Below are positions 18,165-26,921 of a stretch of DNA of 64,000 nt, piece after piece. Positions within the stretch are counted from its first letter, which is position 1, and the number at the start of each line of letters is the position of its first letter. Origin of the DNA: Natronolimnohabitans sp. A-GB9. Lineage in GTDB: Archaea; Halobacteriota; Halobacteria; Halobacteriales; Natrialbaceae. A program made the position numbers and the translations under genes. The notes beneath the pieces are model-generated. The model did not search any database. It saw only the letters and a list, made by a program, of their open reading frames with translations, and was not told where the DNA came from. Where the stretch lies: NCBI RefSeq assembly GCF_030848565.1, contig NZ_JAVDDV010000007.1, forward strand, positions 154,485 to 218,484, written 5' to 3'.

Positions 18165-19691
18165 ATGGCGACCGATCAGGCCCAGGAGGCGGCTGACACC
18201 GAGACCTACGAGCAGTTCGAGGAACGCGTCAAACGGATCGCGAACGTCTCGAACGCGTCGGGCGTGCTCCAGTGGGATCAGGAAGTAGTGATGCCCGACG
18301 AGGGAACGCCCGCCCGCGCACAGCAGCTCTCGACGCTGTCCTCGATTAGCCACGAACTGTTGACCGCCGACGAGACCGGCGAACTGCTCGAGGCACTCGA
18401 GTCGAGCGAACTGGACGACGAGCAGGCCGCGGTCGTCCGCGAAGTCCGGCGGCGCTACGACCGCGAAACCAGCGTTCCGGGCGAGCTCGTCGCGGAGATT
18501 TCCGAGACGACCGCCAACGCCCACCCCGTCTGGAAGCGGGCCAAAGAGAACGACGACTTCGAAACGTTCGCGCCCGTCCTCGAGGACCTCGTGGAGCTGA
18601 AACGGGAGTACGCCGAGCACATCGACCCCGACGCCGACCCTTACGACGTGCTGTTTGCCGATTACGAACCCTACATCGATCTGGAGACGGCCGAACGGGT
18701 CCTCGAGCGACTGCGTGACGAGCTCGTGGCGTTGATCGAGGCGATCGACGATGGTGCCGACCTCGAGACCGACGCCTTCGCCGGCGAGTTCGACGACGAC
18801 GGCCAGGAGGCACTTGCCCGTGACGTCCTCGACTCGCTGGGCTACGACTGGGATCGTGGTCGACTCGACACCGCACCCCACCCCTTCTCCTCGGGGACGC
18901 AGTTCGACGCCCGCGTGACGACCCGCTTCGAGGAGGACGATCTGCTGGGCTCGATCACCTCGACGATCCACGAGTTCGGCCACGCCAACTACACGCTTGG
19001 GCTCCCCGACGACGGCTACGGCACCCCTCTCGGTGAAGCGCGTGATCTATCGGTCCACGAATCCCAGTCCCGCCTCTGGGAGAACCACGTCGGTCGCTCG
19101 CGCCCCTTCTGGGAGCAGTTCCTGCCGATCGCCCGCGATCGGTTCCCCGCTCTCGAAGACGTCACCCCCGAGGAGGCCTACGAGGCTGCAAACCAGGTCT
19201 ACGACGACAACCTCATTCGGACCGAAGCGGACGAACTCACCTACCACCTCCACATCGTCATCCGCTTCGAGATCGAACGCGACCTGATTCGTGGCGACCT
19301 CGAGGTCTCGGACGTGCCCGAGGTCTGGAACGACAAGTACGAGGAGTACCTTGGCGTCCGTCCCGAAACCGACGCCGAGGGCTGTCTCCAGGACATCCAC
19401 TGGTCGCACGGCTCCTTTGGGTACTTCCCGACGTACTCGCTTGGCTCCGTGCTCGCGGCCCAGCTGTACGCGGCCGCCGAGGACGAGCTGGGCGACCTCG
19501 AGGACGATATCCGCAACGGCGACTTCGACGAGCTCAACGGCTGGCTTCGGGAGAACGTCCACCAGCACGGAAAGCGGTACACGACCCAGGAGCTGATCGA
19601 ACGCGCGACCGGCGAGGAGCTGACGGCGGCGTACTTCCTCGAGTACGTCGACGAGAAGTACGGCGAACTGTACGGACTCGAGGAGTACTGA
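18165..19691 (+). CDS. M32 family carboxypeptidase (thermostable carboxypeptidase Taq-like)
   Basis: The 508-residue cytoplasmic zinc carboxypeptidase has the HEFGH motif at 269-273 (STIHEFGHANYTLG), the ESQSRLWEN motif carrying the third metal ligand, and the C-terminal DIHWSHGSFGYFPTYSLG block typical of M32 enzymes. They release C-terminal residues from peptides with broad specificity. The gene is divergent from the small membrane-protein gene. Its stop is followed directly by tacgg, like several neighbours. Confidence 0.95.
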   Translation: MATDQAQEAADTETYEQFEERVKRIANVSNASGVLQWDQEVVMPDEGTPARAQQLSTLSSISHELLTADETGELLEALESSELDDEQAAVVREVRRRYDRETSVPGELVAEISETTANAHPVWKRAKENDDFETFAPVLEDLVELKREYAEHIDPDADPYDVLFADYEPYIDLETAERVLERLRDELVALIEAIDDGADLETDAFAGEFDDDGQEALARDVLDSLGYDWDRGRLDTAPHPFSSGTQFDARVTTRFEEDDLLGSITSTIHEFGHANYTLGLPDDGYGTPLGEARDLSVHESQSRLWENHVGRSRPFWEQFLPIARDRFPALEDVTPEEAYEAANQVYDDNLIRTEADELTYHLHIVIRFEIERDLIRGDLEVSDVPEVWNDKYEEYLGVRPETDAEGCLQDIHWSHGSFGYFPTYSLGSVLAAQLYAAAEDELGDLEDDIRNGDFDELNGWLRENVHQHGKRYTTQELIERATGEELTAAYFLEYVDEKYGELYGLEEY

Positions 19692-19757
19692 TACGGACCG
19701 CCGTACGCGCACTCGAAAACCACGTTCTTTAGGCAGCTGTCGTCGTCAGAGCCGACT

Positions 19758-20501
19758 ATGGCAACGACGTCACTCGAGTCGAAGACGGCGATCGTGACGG
19801 GTGCGAGTTCGGGCATCGGCGCAGCGACCTGCCGTGAGTTCGCAGCTGAAGGTGCAGACGTCGTCCTCGCGGCCCGAAGCGAGGACCGGCTGACGGAGCT
19901 GGCCGACGAACTCGAGACCGACCACGGCGTCGAGACGCTGGTCGTCCCGACGAACGTCCGCGAGGAGGACGACGTCGACGCGTTGATCGAAGCAACGGTC
20001 GAGACCTTCGGCGGTATCGACGTACTGGTGAACAACGCCGGCCTCTCGCGGGGCAGCGAGATCGAGACGATGTCGACCGACGAGTACGAGACGATGCAAG
20101 AGACCAACGTCGACGGCCTCTTCTATGCGACACGAGCGGCGATCCCCCACGTCCGTGAGACCGACGGTCACCTGATCTTCGTCGGCAGTTTCGCCGGCCA
20201 GTATCCGCGGTCGTTCAACCCCATTTACGCGGCGACGAAGTGGTGGACCCGCGGCTTCGCAAAGAGCGTCGCGGCACAGGTCGGCGACGACGGCGTCGGC
20301 GTCACGGTCGTCAATCCCGCCGAGGTGCGCACGGAGTTCGAGGCGACCGACGGGAAAACCTTCGAAGAGCACTTCGAGGAGGGCAAAGCCAGCGAACCCA
20401 ACGAGGTCGCCGAGGCCATCGCCTTCGCCGCGAGCCAGGCACACTCGAGCATCAGCGAGATCGACATCAATCGCCGCGACAAGTTCGCCGATCGGTTCTG
20501 A
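19758..20501 (+). CDS. Short-chain dehydrogenase/reductase
   Basis: The 247-residue classical SDR has the nucleotide-binding motif TGASSGIG at 14-21, NNAG at 92-95, the catalytic Ser at about 144, and the YxxxK pair Tyr157/Lys161 in NPIYAATKWW. The closest look is to the YdfG/serine 3-dehydrogenase-like group, but the substrate cannot be assigned. It ends with its stop codon overlapping the first base of an element B terminal repeat. Confidence 0.9.
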   Translation: MATTSLESKTAIVTGASSGIGAATCREFAAEGADVVLAARSEDRLTELADELETDHGVETLVVPTNVREEDDVDALIEATVETFGGIDVLVNNAGLSRGSEIETMSTDEYETMQETNVDGLFYATRAAIPHVRETDGHLIFVGSFAGQYPRSFNPIYAATKWWTRGFAKSVAAQVGDDGVGVTVVNPAEVRTEFEATDGKTFEEHFEEGKASEPNEVAEAIAFAASQAHSSISEIDINRRDKFADRF

Positions 20502-20524
20502 TACTGCCGGACAGCAGTCAGTAT
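20501..20524. repeat. Element B terminal repeat, solo end
   Basis: The sequence atactgccggacagcagtca and a few more bases match one terminal repeat of element B. No partner end is visible downstream. It begins at the last base of the SDR stop codon. Confidence 0.6.
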
Positions 20525-20654
20525 GAAACGGCCCGCCGGAGTTTCCGGTACGTTGGGTTGCTCGCGGTCGCACCAAAACTGACGGTAGTCTTTGAAAAGG
20601 GAGGTAGCACGTGCCGGCTGTAGACTCACCCGTCACGGACCCCTTGGCTCGCGT

Positions 20655-21299
20655 ATGCGTCTCTCGATACCTGGCCTCCCTGGCGTCTACTACGACACCG
20701 ATTCAGGGACGACGGCCATCGGCGTTGCCACGACGGCCATCGGTCGCAAAGCGCCCAAACCGAAGGGGTACGCCATCCAGCTGTTGCCCTATCTCTGGTC
20801 GTTCGACGTCGACCTCCACGAGGTCCCAAACGACCATCCGATTCAGTATCTGCATCCGGAGGGCGCACAGAGCCTGGGTGAGCTCTCACCCGAACAAAAC
20901 GTACGCCGGGCCGGAACCGAACTCGAGTCGGTTCTCCGGTTCGTCTGGTCGATCAACCAGGAGGTCGAGTCGACGACGAATCAGTTGCTCGGCCGCAGTC
21001 AGAGCGACGACGGCGTCGTTATCGAGATCGAAGCGGGAACGGTCAGCGTCGACGGCGAGCAACTCGCGACCGACGAGTTCGACTTCGAGGAGCCGTCTCC
21101 GGATCCGGCCGAGCGGGCCGACACCGAGATCGAAATCGACGACGGGACCGACGTCATCGACGAGACGGAATCCGACAGTGAAGTCGACGCCGACGACGTG
21201 TTCGGCGCTACCGAGGAGACACCAGTCGACGACGAGTTCGATTCCGACGAGGAGTTCGGCGTCGACGACACGGACGATATCGACCCGGACGAGACCTAA
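20655..21299 (+). CDS. Acidic protein of unknown function
   Basis: The 214-residue protein from MRLSIPGLPGVYYDTDSG has a compact N-terminal half containing IGRKAPKPKGYAIQLLPYLWSFDVDLHEV-like sequence and HPEGAQSLGELSPEQNVRRAG. The C-terminal 80 residues are almost entirely Asp, Glu, Ser and Thr and likely disordered. I do not recognise the family. The reading frame is open back to 20592, but the ATG at 20655 begins the conserved-looking part. It stands alone between repeat-rich spacers. Confidence 0.65.
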   Translation: MRLSIPGLPGVYYDTDSGTTAIGVATTAIGRKAPKPKGYAIQLLPYLWSFDVDLHEVPNDHPIQYLHPEGAQSLGELSPEQNVRRAGTELESVLRFVWSINQEVESTTNQLLGRSQSDDGVVIEIEAGTVSVDGEQLATDEFDFEEPSPDPAERADTEIEIDDGTDVIDETESDSEVDADDVFGATEETPVDDEFDSDEEFGVDDTDDIDPDET

Positions 21300-21531
21300 C
21301 CTCAGACCGTAAGTGTTTACCCCCAGAAACCGGGGAGGGAAACGGGTTCAAAATCACCACGGTATCACTAGGTTCAGTGAAATCGGGCTACGTCTGTCGG
21401 TTCGCTCAATTCTCTTGCCTCGCTCTGACTTATAAATGCTATATTGGGTGCGATTTTCAGCAGTCTTAGCCCCTCAGGCGGCAACTCTATGGGGCTAAAC
21501 ACGTACCTCAGACCCAAGAGAGCCGTCGCTC
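21300..21531. other. Non-coding spacer with perfect 8-bp stem-loop
   Basis: No gene is seen. The sequence ttagcccc (21466-21473) pairs perfectly with ggggctaa (21491-21498) around a 17-nt loop containing tcaggcggcaactcta. The 9-bp word cctcagacc occurs at 21300-21308 and again at 21506-21514. An AT-rich word (cttataaatgctatattg) lies at 21429-21446. The arrangement recalls the end of an IS200/IS605-type element, but no transposase remnant is present. Confidence 0.4.
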
Positions 21532-21640
21532 ATACTGTCGGACAGCACGATTCACCGGGCGGTCACACGACTGCGGCCGTCGCCGACAGTGACAGCCGCG
21601 AATTCGCGACCGACGGCGCACTGACTGCTGTCCGGCAGTT
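21532..21640. repeat. MITE-like element B, complete copy
   Basis: This 109-bp element has terminal inverted repeats atactgtcggacagca on the left and tgctgtccggcagtt on the right. The interior includes gcggtcacacgactgcggcc and ccgcgaattcgcgaccgacg. It is the reference copy for the partial elements at 14288 and 59873. It is too short to encode a transposase. Confidence 0.8.
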
Positions 21641-21685
21641 TCACCACTGATCTCGGTCGTCGAAAAGGGAGTTCGCAGACGTGCG

Positions 21686-21955
21686 TTAGGCGCCGGCGGA
21701 CTCGAGGGCGTCTTCGAGGTCGTCGCGCTGGGTAACACCGACGAAGCGCTCGACGATTCCGTCCTCGTTCTCGACAACGAGCGTCGGAAGCGAGCGTACC
21801 TGGTACTCGTTGGCGACGTCCTGTTGTTCGTCAACGTTGATCTTCTCGACCTCGAATCGGCCCTCCCAGTCCTCCTCGAGTTCCTCGAGGATCGGGTCCT
21901 GGGTCTTACAGGGGCCACACCAGTCCGCGTAGAAATCCTTCAGTGTGACAGTCAT
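21686..21955 (-). CDS. Thioredoxin family protein
   Basis: The 89-residue minimal thioredoxin starts MTVTLKDFYADWCGPCKTQDP, with the redox-active CGPC motif at about 13-16, followed by the cis-Pro loop VRSLPTLVV. It is slightly shorter than standard thioredoxins because the first beta strand is reduced, as in several haloarchaeal members. I chose the ATG at 21955; a longer frame starts at 22000 but its extra residues look unrelated. Its likely role is disulfide reduction in the cytoplasm. Confidence 0.9.
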   Translation of the reverse strand: MTVTLKDFYADWCGPCKTQDPILEELEEDWEGRFEVEKINVDEQQDVANEYQVRSLPTLVVENEDGIVERFVGVTQRDDLEDALESAGA

Positions 21956-22082
21956 CGGTTCATCGCTAGTTCCGACGCGGCGCGCATAAGGGTTTCCCAC
22001 CGCTTGGAGATTGCCGCAAACCGTGACACGTCCGCGACCGGAGGGACGAAAGATTTAGTTCCGTCGACTCATAGTACCGTGT

Positions 22083-22244
22083 ATGGACCGAGGACAGAAT
22101 TCAGGTGGGCTGATGTCCAGTGCCGGACTCGTCCGGTACTTCGACGCAGAGGACTCGAACGCGATCCAGATCGATCCGAAGACGGTCATCGCGACCGGCG
22201 TGATGATCGGGATTCTGGTACAGCTCCTGACGTTCGCCGCGTAA
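22083..22244 (+). CDS. Preprotein translocase subunit Sec61-beta (SecG)
   Basis: The 53-residue protein has the archaeal Sec61-beta pattern: a polar N-terminus with [17 protein letters not shown], then IQIDPKTVI and a single C-terminal membrane helix ([17 protein letters not shown]). It is the small non-essential subunit of the SecYEG/Sec61 protein-conducting channel. It lies 138 bp upstream of pdxT, in the same direction, and divergent from thioredoxin. Confidence 0.92.
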   Translation: MDRGQNSGGLMSSAGLVRYFDAEDSNAIQIDPKTVIATGVMIGILVQLLTFAA

Positions 22245-22385
22245 GCGACGCTCCCACCTCCTCGTCGACGATCCGCTCGAGAGCGACGCGTTCGCCGCGA
22301 TTCGAGCGAGACTCGAGATTCGCCTCGCCGTTGAAGACTGACCGGGGGCACGAGCTTTTTGATCCCCCTCTGCTTACCCGCGGGC

Positions 22386-23015
22386 ATGTCGCTGACCGCT
22401 GGCGTCGTCGCCGTCCAGGGCGACGTCGAAGAACACGCAGCCGCTATCGAGCGGGCCGCACAGGCTCACAACTACGACGTCACCGTCCACGAGATCCGCG
22501 AGTCGGGGCTCGTCCCCGACTGTGACCTGCTGGCGATGCCCGGTGGTGAGTCGACGACGATCTCCCGACTGATCCACAGCGACGGAATCGCCCCTGAAAT
22601 TCGTGACCACGTCGACGCCGGCAAGCCGCTACTTGCGACCTGTGCTGGCCTGATCGTCGCCTCGAGCGATCCGAACGACGACCGCGTCGACGAACTCGGC
22701 CTCCTCGACGTCGCCGTCGAGCGCAACGCCTTCGGCCGCCAGCGAGACAGCTTCGAGGCCCCGCTCGCGGTCGACGGACTCGCAGACGACGAGCCGTATC
22801 CAGCGGTGTTCATCCGCGCGCCGGCGATCGACGACGTCGAGAGCGGTGACGCCGAGGTGCTTGCCGCCTGGGACGACCGCCCGGTCGCCGTACGGCAGGG
22901 TCCCGTCGTCGGCACGGCCTTTCACCCCGAACTGACCCCCGACAGCCGGATTCACGGCCTAGCTTTCTTCGAAAACGAAGCCGCGGACGTACCTACACTT
23001 GAGGGAGCTAAGTAG
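22386..23015 (+). CDS. pdxT: Pyridoxal 5'-phosphate synthase glutaminase subunit
   Basis: The 209-residue class I glutaminase supplies ammonia to PdxS for pyridoxal phosphate synthesis. Conserved features: GVVAVQGDVEEH near the N-terminus, MPGGESTT, nucleophile Cys86 in LATCAGLI, and the His180/Glu182 pair in GTAFHPELT. The synthase subunit gene pdxS is not in this window. The ATG at 22386 is the only sensible start. Confidence 0.95.
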   Translation: MSLTAGVVAVQGDVEEHAAAIERAAQAHNYDVTVHEIRESGLVPDCDLLAMPGGESTTISRLIHSDGIAPEIRDHVDAGKPLLATCAGLIVASSDPNDDRVDELGLLDVAVERNAFGRQRDSFEAPLAVDGLADDEPYPAVFIRAPAIDDVESGDAEVLAAWDDRPVAVRQGPVVGTAFHPELTPDSRIHGLAFFENEAADVPTLEGAK

Positions 23016-23107
23016 CGTTCCACGGGGAGCACGATCGATCCGAACCGAGCGCGACGGCTCTATCCGACAGAATATATTTACTACTCCAATGACAATTCCT
23101 GAATGAC

Positions 23108-23950
23108 ATGCCCTCCTCAGAACCTCCATCGGGGACCGACGACTTCGCCGCCCGTGATATCGTCGGTGTCGTCGCCGACTGGCAGACGTACAAGAACCTC
23201 CTGTATCTGTTCCTGGCGTTCCTGCTTGGCTTCCTGTACATGATGGTCGTCACCTTCGGACTCGCGTTCGGGGCGATACTCTCGGTCTTTCTGATCGGAA
23301 TCGGGATCCTGGTCGTGACCGTCGCTCTCTGTCGTGTGCTGGCCCGATTCGAGCGCTGGCTCGCGAACGCGTTGCTGGCGGTCGACCTCGAGCCCGCGGC
23401 CGACGTCGACACGTCGGCGACGGGTGTGTGGGCGAAAAGCAAGGCGTATCTCGACGCGGCGTCCACCTGGCGAGGAACCGGCTTTCTCCTGCTCAAGTTC
23501 TGGATCGGAATCGTCGGACTCATCCTCGTCGCCCTGTTCGTCAGTTCGCTCTCGGTACTGACCGCGCCGCTTCGGTACCCCCTCGAGGTGGAGTTCGTCA
23601 CGATCAACGACGAGCCGATCGCGTGGACGATCGACTCGCTACCGGAGGCGATCCTCGCCGTACCGATCGGACTGGTCGTTGCGATCGTCCTCTTACACAT
23701 CGTCAACGCGTTCGCGTACGTCTGTGGCCGGATCGCAGAGGCTTTGCTCGGGGAGACGGCGACGAGCGCGGGGTCGAAGTCGACGACGACCTCGAGTGAG
23801 TCACCGGGGACGGGAACGGAGCTACCGGTGGATTCGTGGACGACTACGGACTCAGAAGGGACGACGGAGTCGAAAGCGGAGGCAGTGACGGAGCCGATGT
23901 CGGACGACGACTCGTCGACCGATCCGACCGACGACGATCGCCAGTGGTAA
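23108..23950 (+). CDS. Membrane protein with putative sensor domain
   Basis: The 280-residue protein has four membrane helices arranged as two pairs (about residues 29-80 and 120-205), separated by an amphipathic segment with LARFERWLANALL. The pattern matches the putative sensor domain found in front of some archaeal and actinobacterial histidine kinases (PF13796-like), here without a kinase. A Ser/Thr/Asp-rich disordered tail of about 65 residues follows. Its stop codon is directly followed by tactg. Function unknown. Confidence 0.7.
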   Translation: MPSSEPPSGTDDFAARDIVGVVADWQTYKNLLYLFLAFLLGFLYMMVVTFGLAFGAILSVFLIGIGILVVTVALCRVLARFERWLANALLAVDLEPAADVDTSATGVWAKSKAYLDAASTWRGTGFLLLKFWIGIVGLILVALFVSSLSVLTAPLRYPLEVEFVTINDEPIAWTIDSLPEAILAVPIGLVVAIVLLHIVNAFAYVCGRIAEALLGETATSAGSKSTTTSSESPGTGTELPVDSWTTTDSEGTTESKAEAVTEPMSDDDSSTDPTDDDRQW

Positions 23951-24022
23951 TACTGCTGGATATGTCTCGTGCATGCATTCGCGACCGGACCTGTTTTCTC
24001 CCTTGCACGCAAGACATAGGAT

Positions 24023-24490
24023 ATGCAGGCTTCTATCGATGCGGTTCGCGTCGCGGGGACGCCACAGGGACCGGTGCCGGTGGTGGTCCTCAGCGTCGAC
24101 GACGAGACCGACGTCGTCCCGATCTTCATCGGATTCGACGAGGCGACGAGCATCGCTCGCGGCCTCGAGGCTGAGGACATCGGCCGACCGCTGACACACG
24201 ACCTCCTGCTCGACGTGATGGAGGAACTGGGCGGCCGGATCGACCGCGTCGTGATCAGCGAGATCAAACGCCGCGACGACGGCCAGGGCGGGACGTATAT
24301 CGCCGATCTCCACGTTCAGACGCCCCGCGGCGAAACCGTCATCGACGCCCGGCCAAGCGACTCGCTTGCGCTTGCTGCCCGGACCAACGCACCCATCGAG
24401 GTCACCAAGGACGTCTTCGAAGACGGCCGCGACGAGAGCGAAAAGTTCGAGCAACTCGAGGATATTCGCAACGTATCGGGTGACATTTAG
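24023..24490 (+). CDS. Bifunctional nuclease family protein (DUF151)
   Basis: The 155-residue protein shows the DUF151/BFN pattern: PVVVLSVDDETDVVPIFIGFDEA, LTHDLLLDVMEELGG, and DARPSDSLALAARTNAPI. Plant and bacterial relatives are described as nucleases or regulators, but the archaeal role is not settled. It is joined to hisE with no intergenic base, so the two are surely co-transcribed and probably translationally linked. Confidence 0.9.
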   Translation: MQASIDAVRVAGTPQGPVPVVVLSVDDETDVVPIFIGFDEATSIARGLEAEDIGRPLTHDLLLDVMEELGGRIDRVVISEIKRRDDGQGGTYIADLHVQTPRGETVIDARPSDSLALAARTNAPIEVTKDVFEDGRDESEKFEQLEDIRNVSGDI

Positions 24491-24775
24491 ATGGAAGACA
24501 CGCTCGAAGAGTTGTTCGCCGTCATCGAAGACCGAAAGGAAACGCTGCCCGAGGACTCCTATACCGCCTCGCTGTTCACCCACGAGAAAGGCGAGAACGC
24601 GGTGTTAGAGAAACTCGGCGAGGAGACGACCGAGCTCGTGCTCGCGGCCAAAGACGACGACCACGACGAGGTCGCCTACGAGGCCGCCGATATCGTCTAC
24701 CACCTACTCGTTTTGCTCTCGATGAAGGAGATGAGCCTCGAGGACCTCGAGGCCGAACTCGAGGCGCGCCGATAG
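24491..24775 (+). CDS. hisE: Phosphoribosyl-ATP pyrophosphatase
   Basis: This 94-residue enzyme performs the second step of histidine biosynthesis, hydrolysing phosphoribosyl-ATP to phosphoribosyl-AMP and pyrophosphate. The all-alpha MazG-like fold is shown by SYTASLFTHEKGENAVLEKLGEE with metal-binding Glu residues, and by EAADIVYHLLVLL. It is the stand-alone HisE form, not fused to HisI. It starts on the base after the DUF151 stop codon; other his genes are elsewhere. Confidence 0.95.
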   Translation: MEDTLEELFAVIEDRKETLPEDSYTASLFTHEKGENAVLEKLGEETTELVLAAKDDDHDEVAYEAADIVYHLLVLLSMKEMSLEDLEAELEARR

Positions 24776-24845
24776 CGGTCGGGGTCAGCGCCGCTTGCAG
24801 ACGCCCGTCATAGCTTGATGGACGTCTCACGCGTTCGTCCGTGTG

Positions 24846-25193
24846 ATGGCAGTTCAACGAATCGAGCACGCGGACGACCACATGCAGGAGTGTATCGACA
24901 ACTGTCTCGAGGCCGCCCAGGTTTGTGAGTGGTGTGCCGACGCCTGTGCGGAGGAGGGCGAGGGGATGGCCCGCTGTATTCGCCTCTGTCGGGACGTTGC
25001 GGACATCGCGTCGCTACACGCCCGCTGGATGGCGCGGGACTCGAGCTATCACGAGGAACTCGGCGAACTCTGTGCAGACATCTGCGAGGCGTGTGCCGAG
25101 GAGTGTGCCCAACACGATCACGATCACTGTCAAGCCTGTGCAGAGATCCTGCCCGACTGCGTCGAAAGCTGTCGAGAGATGGCATCGACCTGA
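24846..25193 (+). CDS. Four-helix-bundle copper-binding protein (Csp/DUF326-like)
   Basis: The 115-residue protein has 15 cysteines spaced along helices in CxxxC and CxxC patterns, for example QECIDNC, VCEWCADAC, CADICEACAEEC and HCQACAEILPDC. This is the layout of Csp copper-storage proteins (DUF326), in which thiols line the core of a four-helix bundle and hold many Cu(I) ions. It has no signal peptide, so it would store or buffer copper in the cytoplasm. The window also contains a copper amine oxidase and a DsbD_2-like protein, but these are not adjacent. The preceding GTG at 24843 is an alternative start. Confidence 0.88.
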   Translation: MAVQRIEHADDHMQECIDNCLEAAQVCEWCADACAEEGEGMARCIRLCRDVADIASLHARWMARDSSYHEELGELCADICEACAEECAQHDHDHCQACAEILPDCVESCREMAST

Positions 25194-25266
25194 TACGGTC
25201 TCCTGTCGTCACTGCCCGCCGATCGCCGAGCGGCGCGCGCTCGAGGCGATTCGGGACGCGCAGTGA

Positions 25267-25346
25267 TACGGGTTACTGTACGTCATTGCCGGCGTAACCG
25301 CGACCCGGGCGGCGGTTACGCCGGGAAATCGGTACAGCAATCCGTA
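25267..25346. repeat. Palindromic dispersed element A, copy 3
   Basis: This 80-bp element runs from tacgggttactgtacgtcat to tacagcaatccgta. Its core ccggcgtaaccgc and gcggttacgccgg around cgacccgggcg differs from the copy at 2814 by compensating changes in the two arms (gc to ta). Such compensation means that the hairpin itself is conserved. Confidence 0.85.
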
Positions 25347-25399
25347 TGAGACACCGCTATCCGTCTAAAATCGTGCAGTCGTGACCGTCGGAGTCGGGC

Positions 25400-25819
25400 T
25401 CACTGATACGGTCTCCGATCGGGTCGTCGACCACGGTCGCGGTCGGGGTCGGGGTTGAGCAGTCCGCCGAGTGCGCCCGCGAGCGCGCTTTCGATGGCCA
25501 TCACGAACGCGACGAGCACCACTGCAGCGAAGATACCGAGGCCGGCCACTCCCGTAAGTATGCCGCCGGCGGGGCCGGCCGCCCAGCCGGCGATCGCGAC
25601 GATAACGGCGATCAGCAGCCCGGCGATGAGCCCGCCGAGCGCGCCAGCGAGCAGTCCGTGCCAGAACCCACGCAGGAGACCGCCGCCGGCGAGATAGCCG
25701 GCGGCAAAGCCGCCGATCAGCCCCGCGGCGAGCTGTCCAAGCCCCGGCACGGCGATGCCGAACAGCCCGATAACGGTCGCGATGAGAAAGCCGATAACGA
25801 CGGCACGCCAGTTTGTCAT
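25400..25819 (-). CDS. DUF5518 family membrane protein
   Basis: The 139-residue Gly/Ala-rich integral membrane protein opens MTNWRAVVIGFLIATVIGLFG and has about four membrane helices with small-residue packing motifs (GLIGGFAAGYLAGGG, GLLAGALGGLIAGLLI). The pattern is that of haloarchaeal DUF5518 proteins. The tail is Arg/Asp-rich. The ATG at 25819 is well supported; the longer frame upstream is an antisense shadow of the NOG1 region. Function unknown. Confidence 0.82.
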   Translation of the reverse strand: MTNWRAVVIGFLIATVIGLFGIAVPGLGQLAAGLIGGFAAGYLAGGGLLRGFWHGLLAGALGGLIAGLLIAVIVAIAGWAAGPAGGILTGVAGLGIFAAVVLVAFVMAIESALAGALGGLLNPDPDRDRGRRPDRRPYQ

Positions 25820-25901
25820 AGCTACATAACGGTCACGCGAAAGGATAAACCCGCGGCTCGTAACGAACGACCTTTTAGGACCCCATCCCGTAGCTATCGG
25901 T

Positions 25902-26903
25902 ATGATTTTCGAAGACCTTCCGACGACGCCCACGTCGGAAGAGCTGATCGACAAGGCGTTTTCGCGGGCGGCACGGGCTGGCAAGGCGAAAGGCGGCCTC
26001 GAGGCCCAGCAGTCGATGCTCCAGACGGCGGCGAACATCATCTCGGACAACCTAGAGAACGTCGTCACGGCGTGGCCGGACTTCGAGTACGAGGACGACG
26101 TCCATCCCTTCTACTACGAGCTGGCAGACGCCATCGTCGACGTCGACAAGCTTCGACAGAGCCTCTCTGAGGTGATGTGGGCCAGCCGCAAGGCTCGCGA
26201 GATTCACGAGGAGTACCAGCCCCGACTCAGAAAGACCGACGTCGATACCGCACGCAAGCACCGGAAACAGGCTTTCGCCCGCCTCGCGGACATCGTCGAG
26301 CAGGTCGACGACCACCTGCTGTACATCAACGAAGCGCGCAACGACCTGCGGGACCTGCCCGATATCAATCCCGACGAGCCGACGATCGTCGTCGCCGGCT
26401 ACCCTAACGTCGGCAAGTCCTCGTTCGTCAACGACGTCACCAGCGCCCGCGGCGAGACCGCTTCCTACCCCTTCACGACGAAGGGGATCGGCGTCGGCCA
26501 CTTCGAACACGAGCACATCCGCTACCAGCTGGTCGACACCCCCGGGCTGCTCGACCGGCCGGCCGACGAGCGCAACGAGATCGAAAACCAGGCTGTCAGC
26601 GCCATCGAACACCTCGCGGACTGTATGCTCGTGATGGTCGATCCCAGCGGCGAGTGTGGCTACCCCCTCGAGTCCCAACTCGAGTTGCGGGACTCGATCG
26701 CCGCCCAGTTCGAAACCGTTCCGGTACTCACCATCGCGAACAAAGCCGACCGTAAAGAGGTGTGGAACGAGGACCTGCTCGAGGAGCTCGCGGCCGACTA
26801 CACTATGAGCGTCGAGACCGGTGAGGACGTCGAGACGGTGCTCGAGGCGGCGATCGAAGCCGTCGATTACGAGCCCGAACTGCCGTTCGAAGCGGACCGG
26901 TAA
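25902..26903 (+). CDS. NOG1-type GTPase
   Basis: The 333-residue OBG-class GTPase has an N-terminal helical domain (about 1-155), the G1 motif GYPNVGKSS, G2 SYPFTTKGIGVG, G3 DTPGLLDRP and G4 NKAD. NOG1 proteins act in large ribosomal subunit assembly. In archaea they are short forms like this one. A small membrane-protein gene starts 18 bp after its stop. Confidence 0.93.
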   Translation: MIFEDLPTTPTSEELIDKAFSRAARAGKAKGGLEAQQSMLQTAANIISDNLENVVTAWPDFEYEDDVHPFYYELADAIVDVDKLRQSLSEVMWASRKAREIHEEYQPRLRKTDVDTARKHRKQAFARLADIVEQVDDHLLYINEARNDLRDLPDINPDEPTIVVAGYPNVGKSSFVNDVTSARGETASYPFTTKGIGVGHFEHEHIRYQLVDTPGLLDRPADERNEIENQAVSAIEHLADCMLVMVDPSGECGYPLESQLELRDSIAAQFETVPVLTIANKADRKEVWNEDLLEELAADYTMSVETGEDVETVLEAAIEAVDYEPELPFEADR

Positions 26904-26921
26904 CACGCGAGTACCACGGCG

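Noticed and set aside
17598..18983. 461-codon minus-strand frame covering the small membrane protein and the 5' half of the M32 peptidase
   Set aside because: Its sequence is the shadow of the M32 gene and of another frame of the membrane protein gene.
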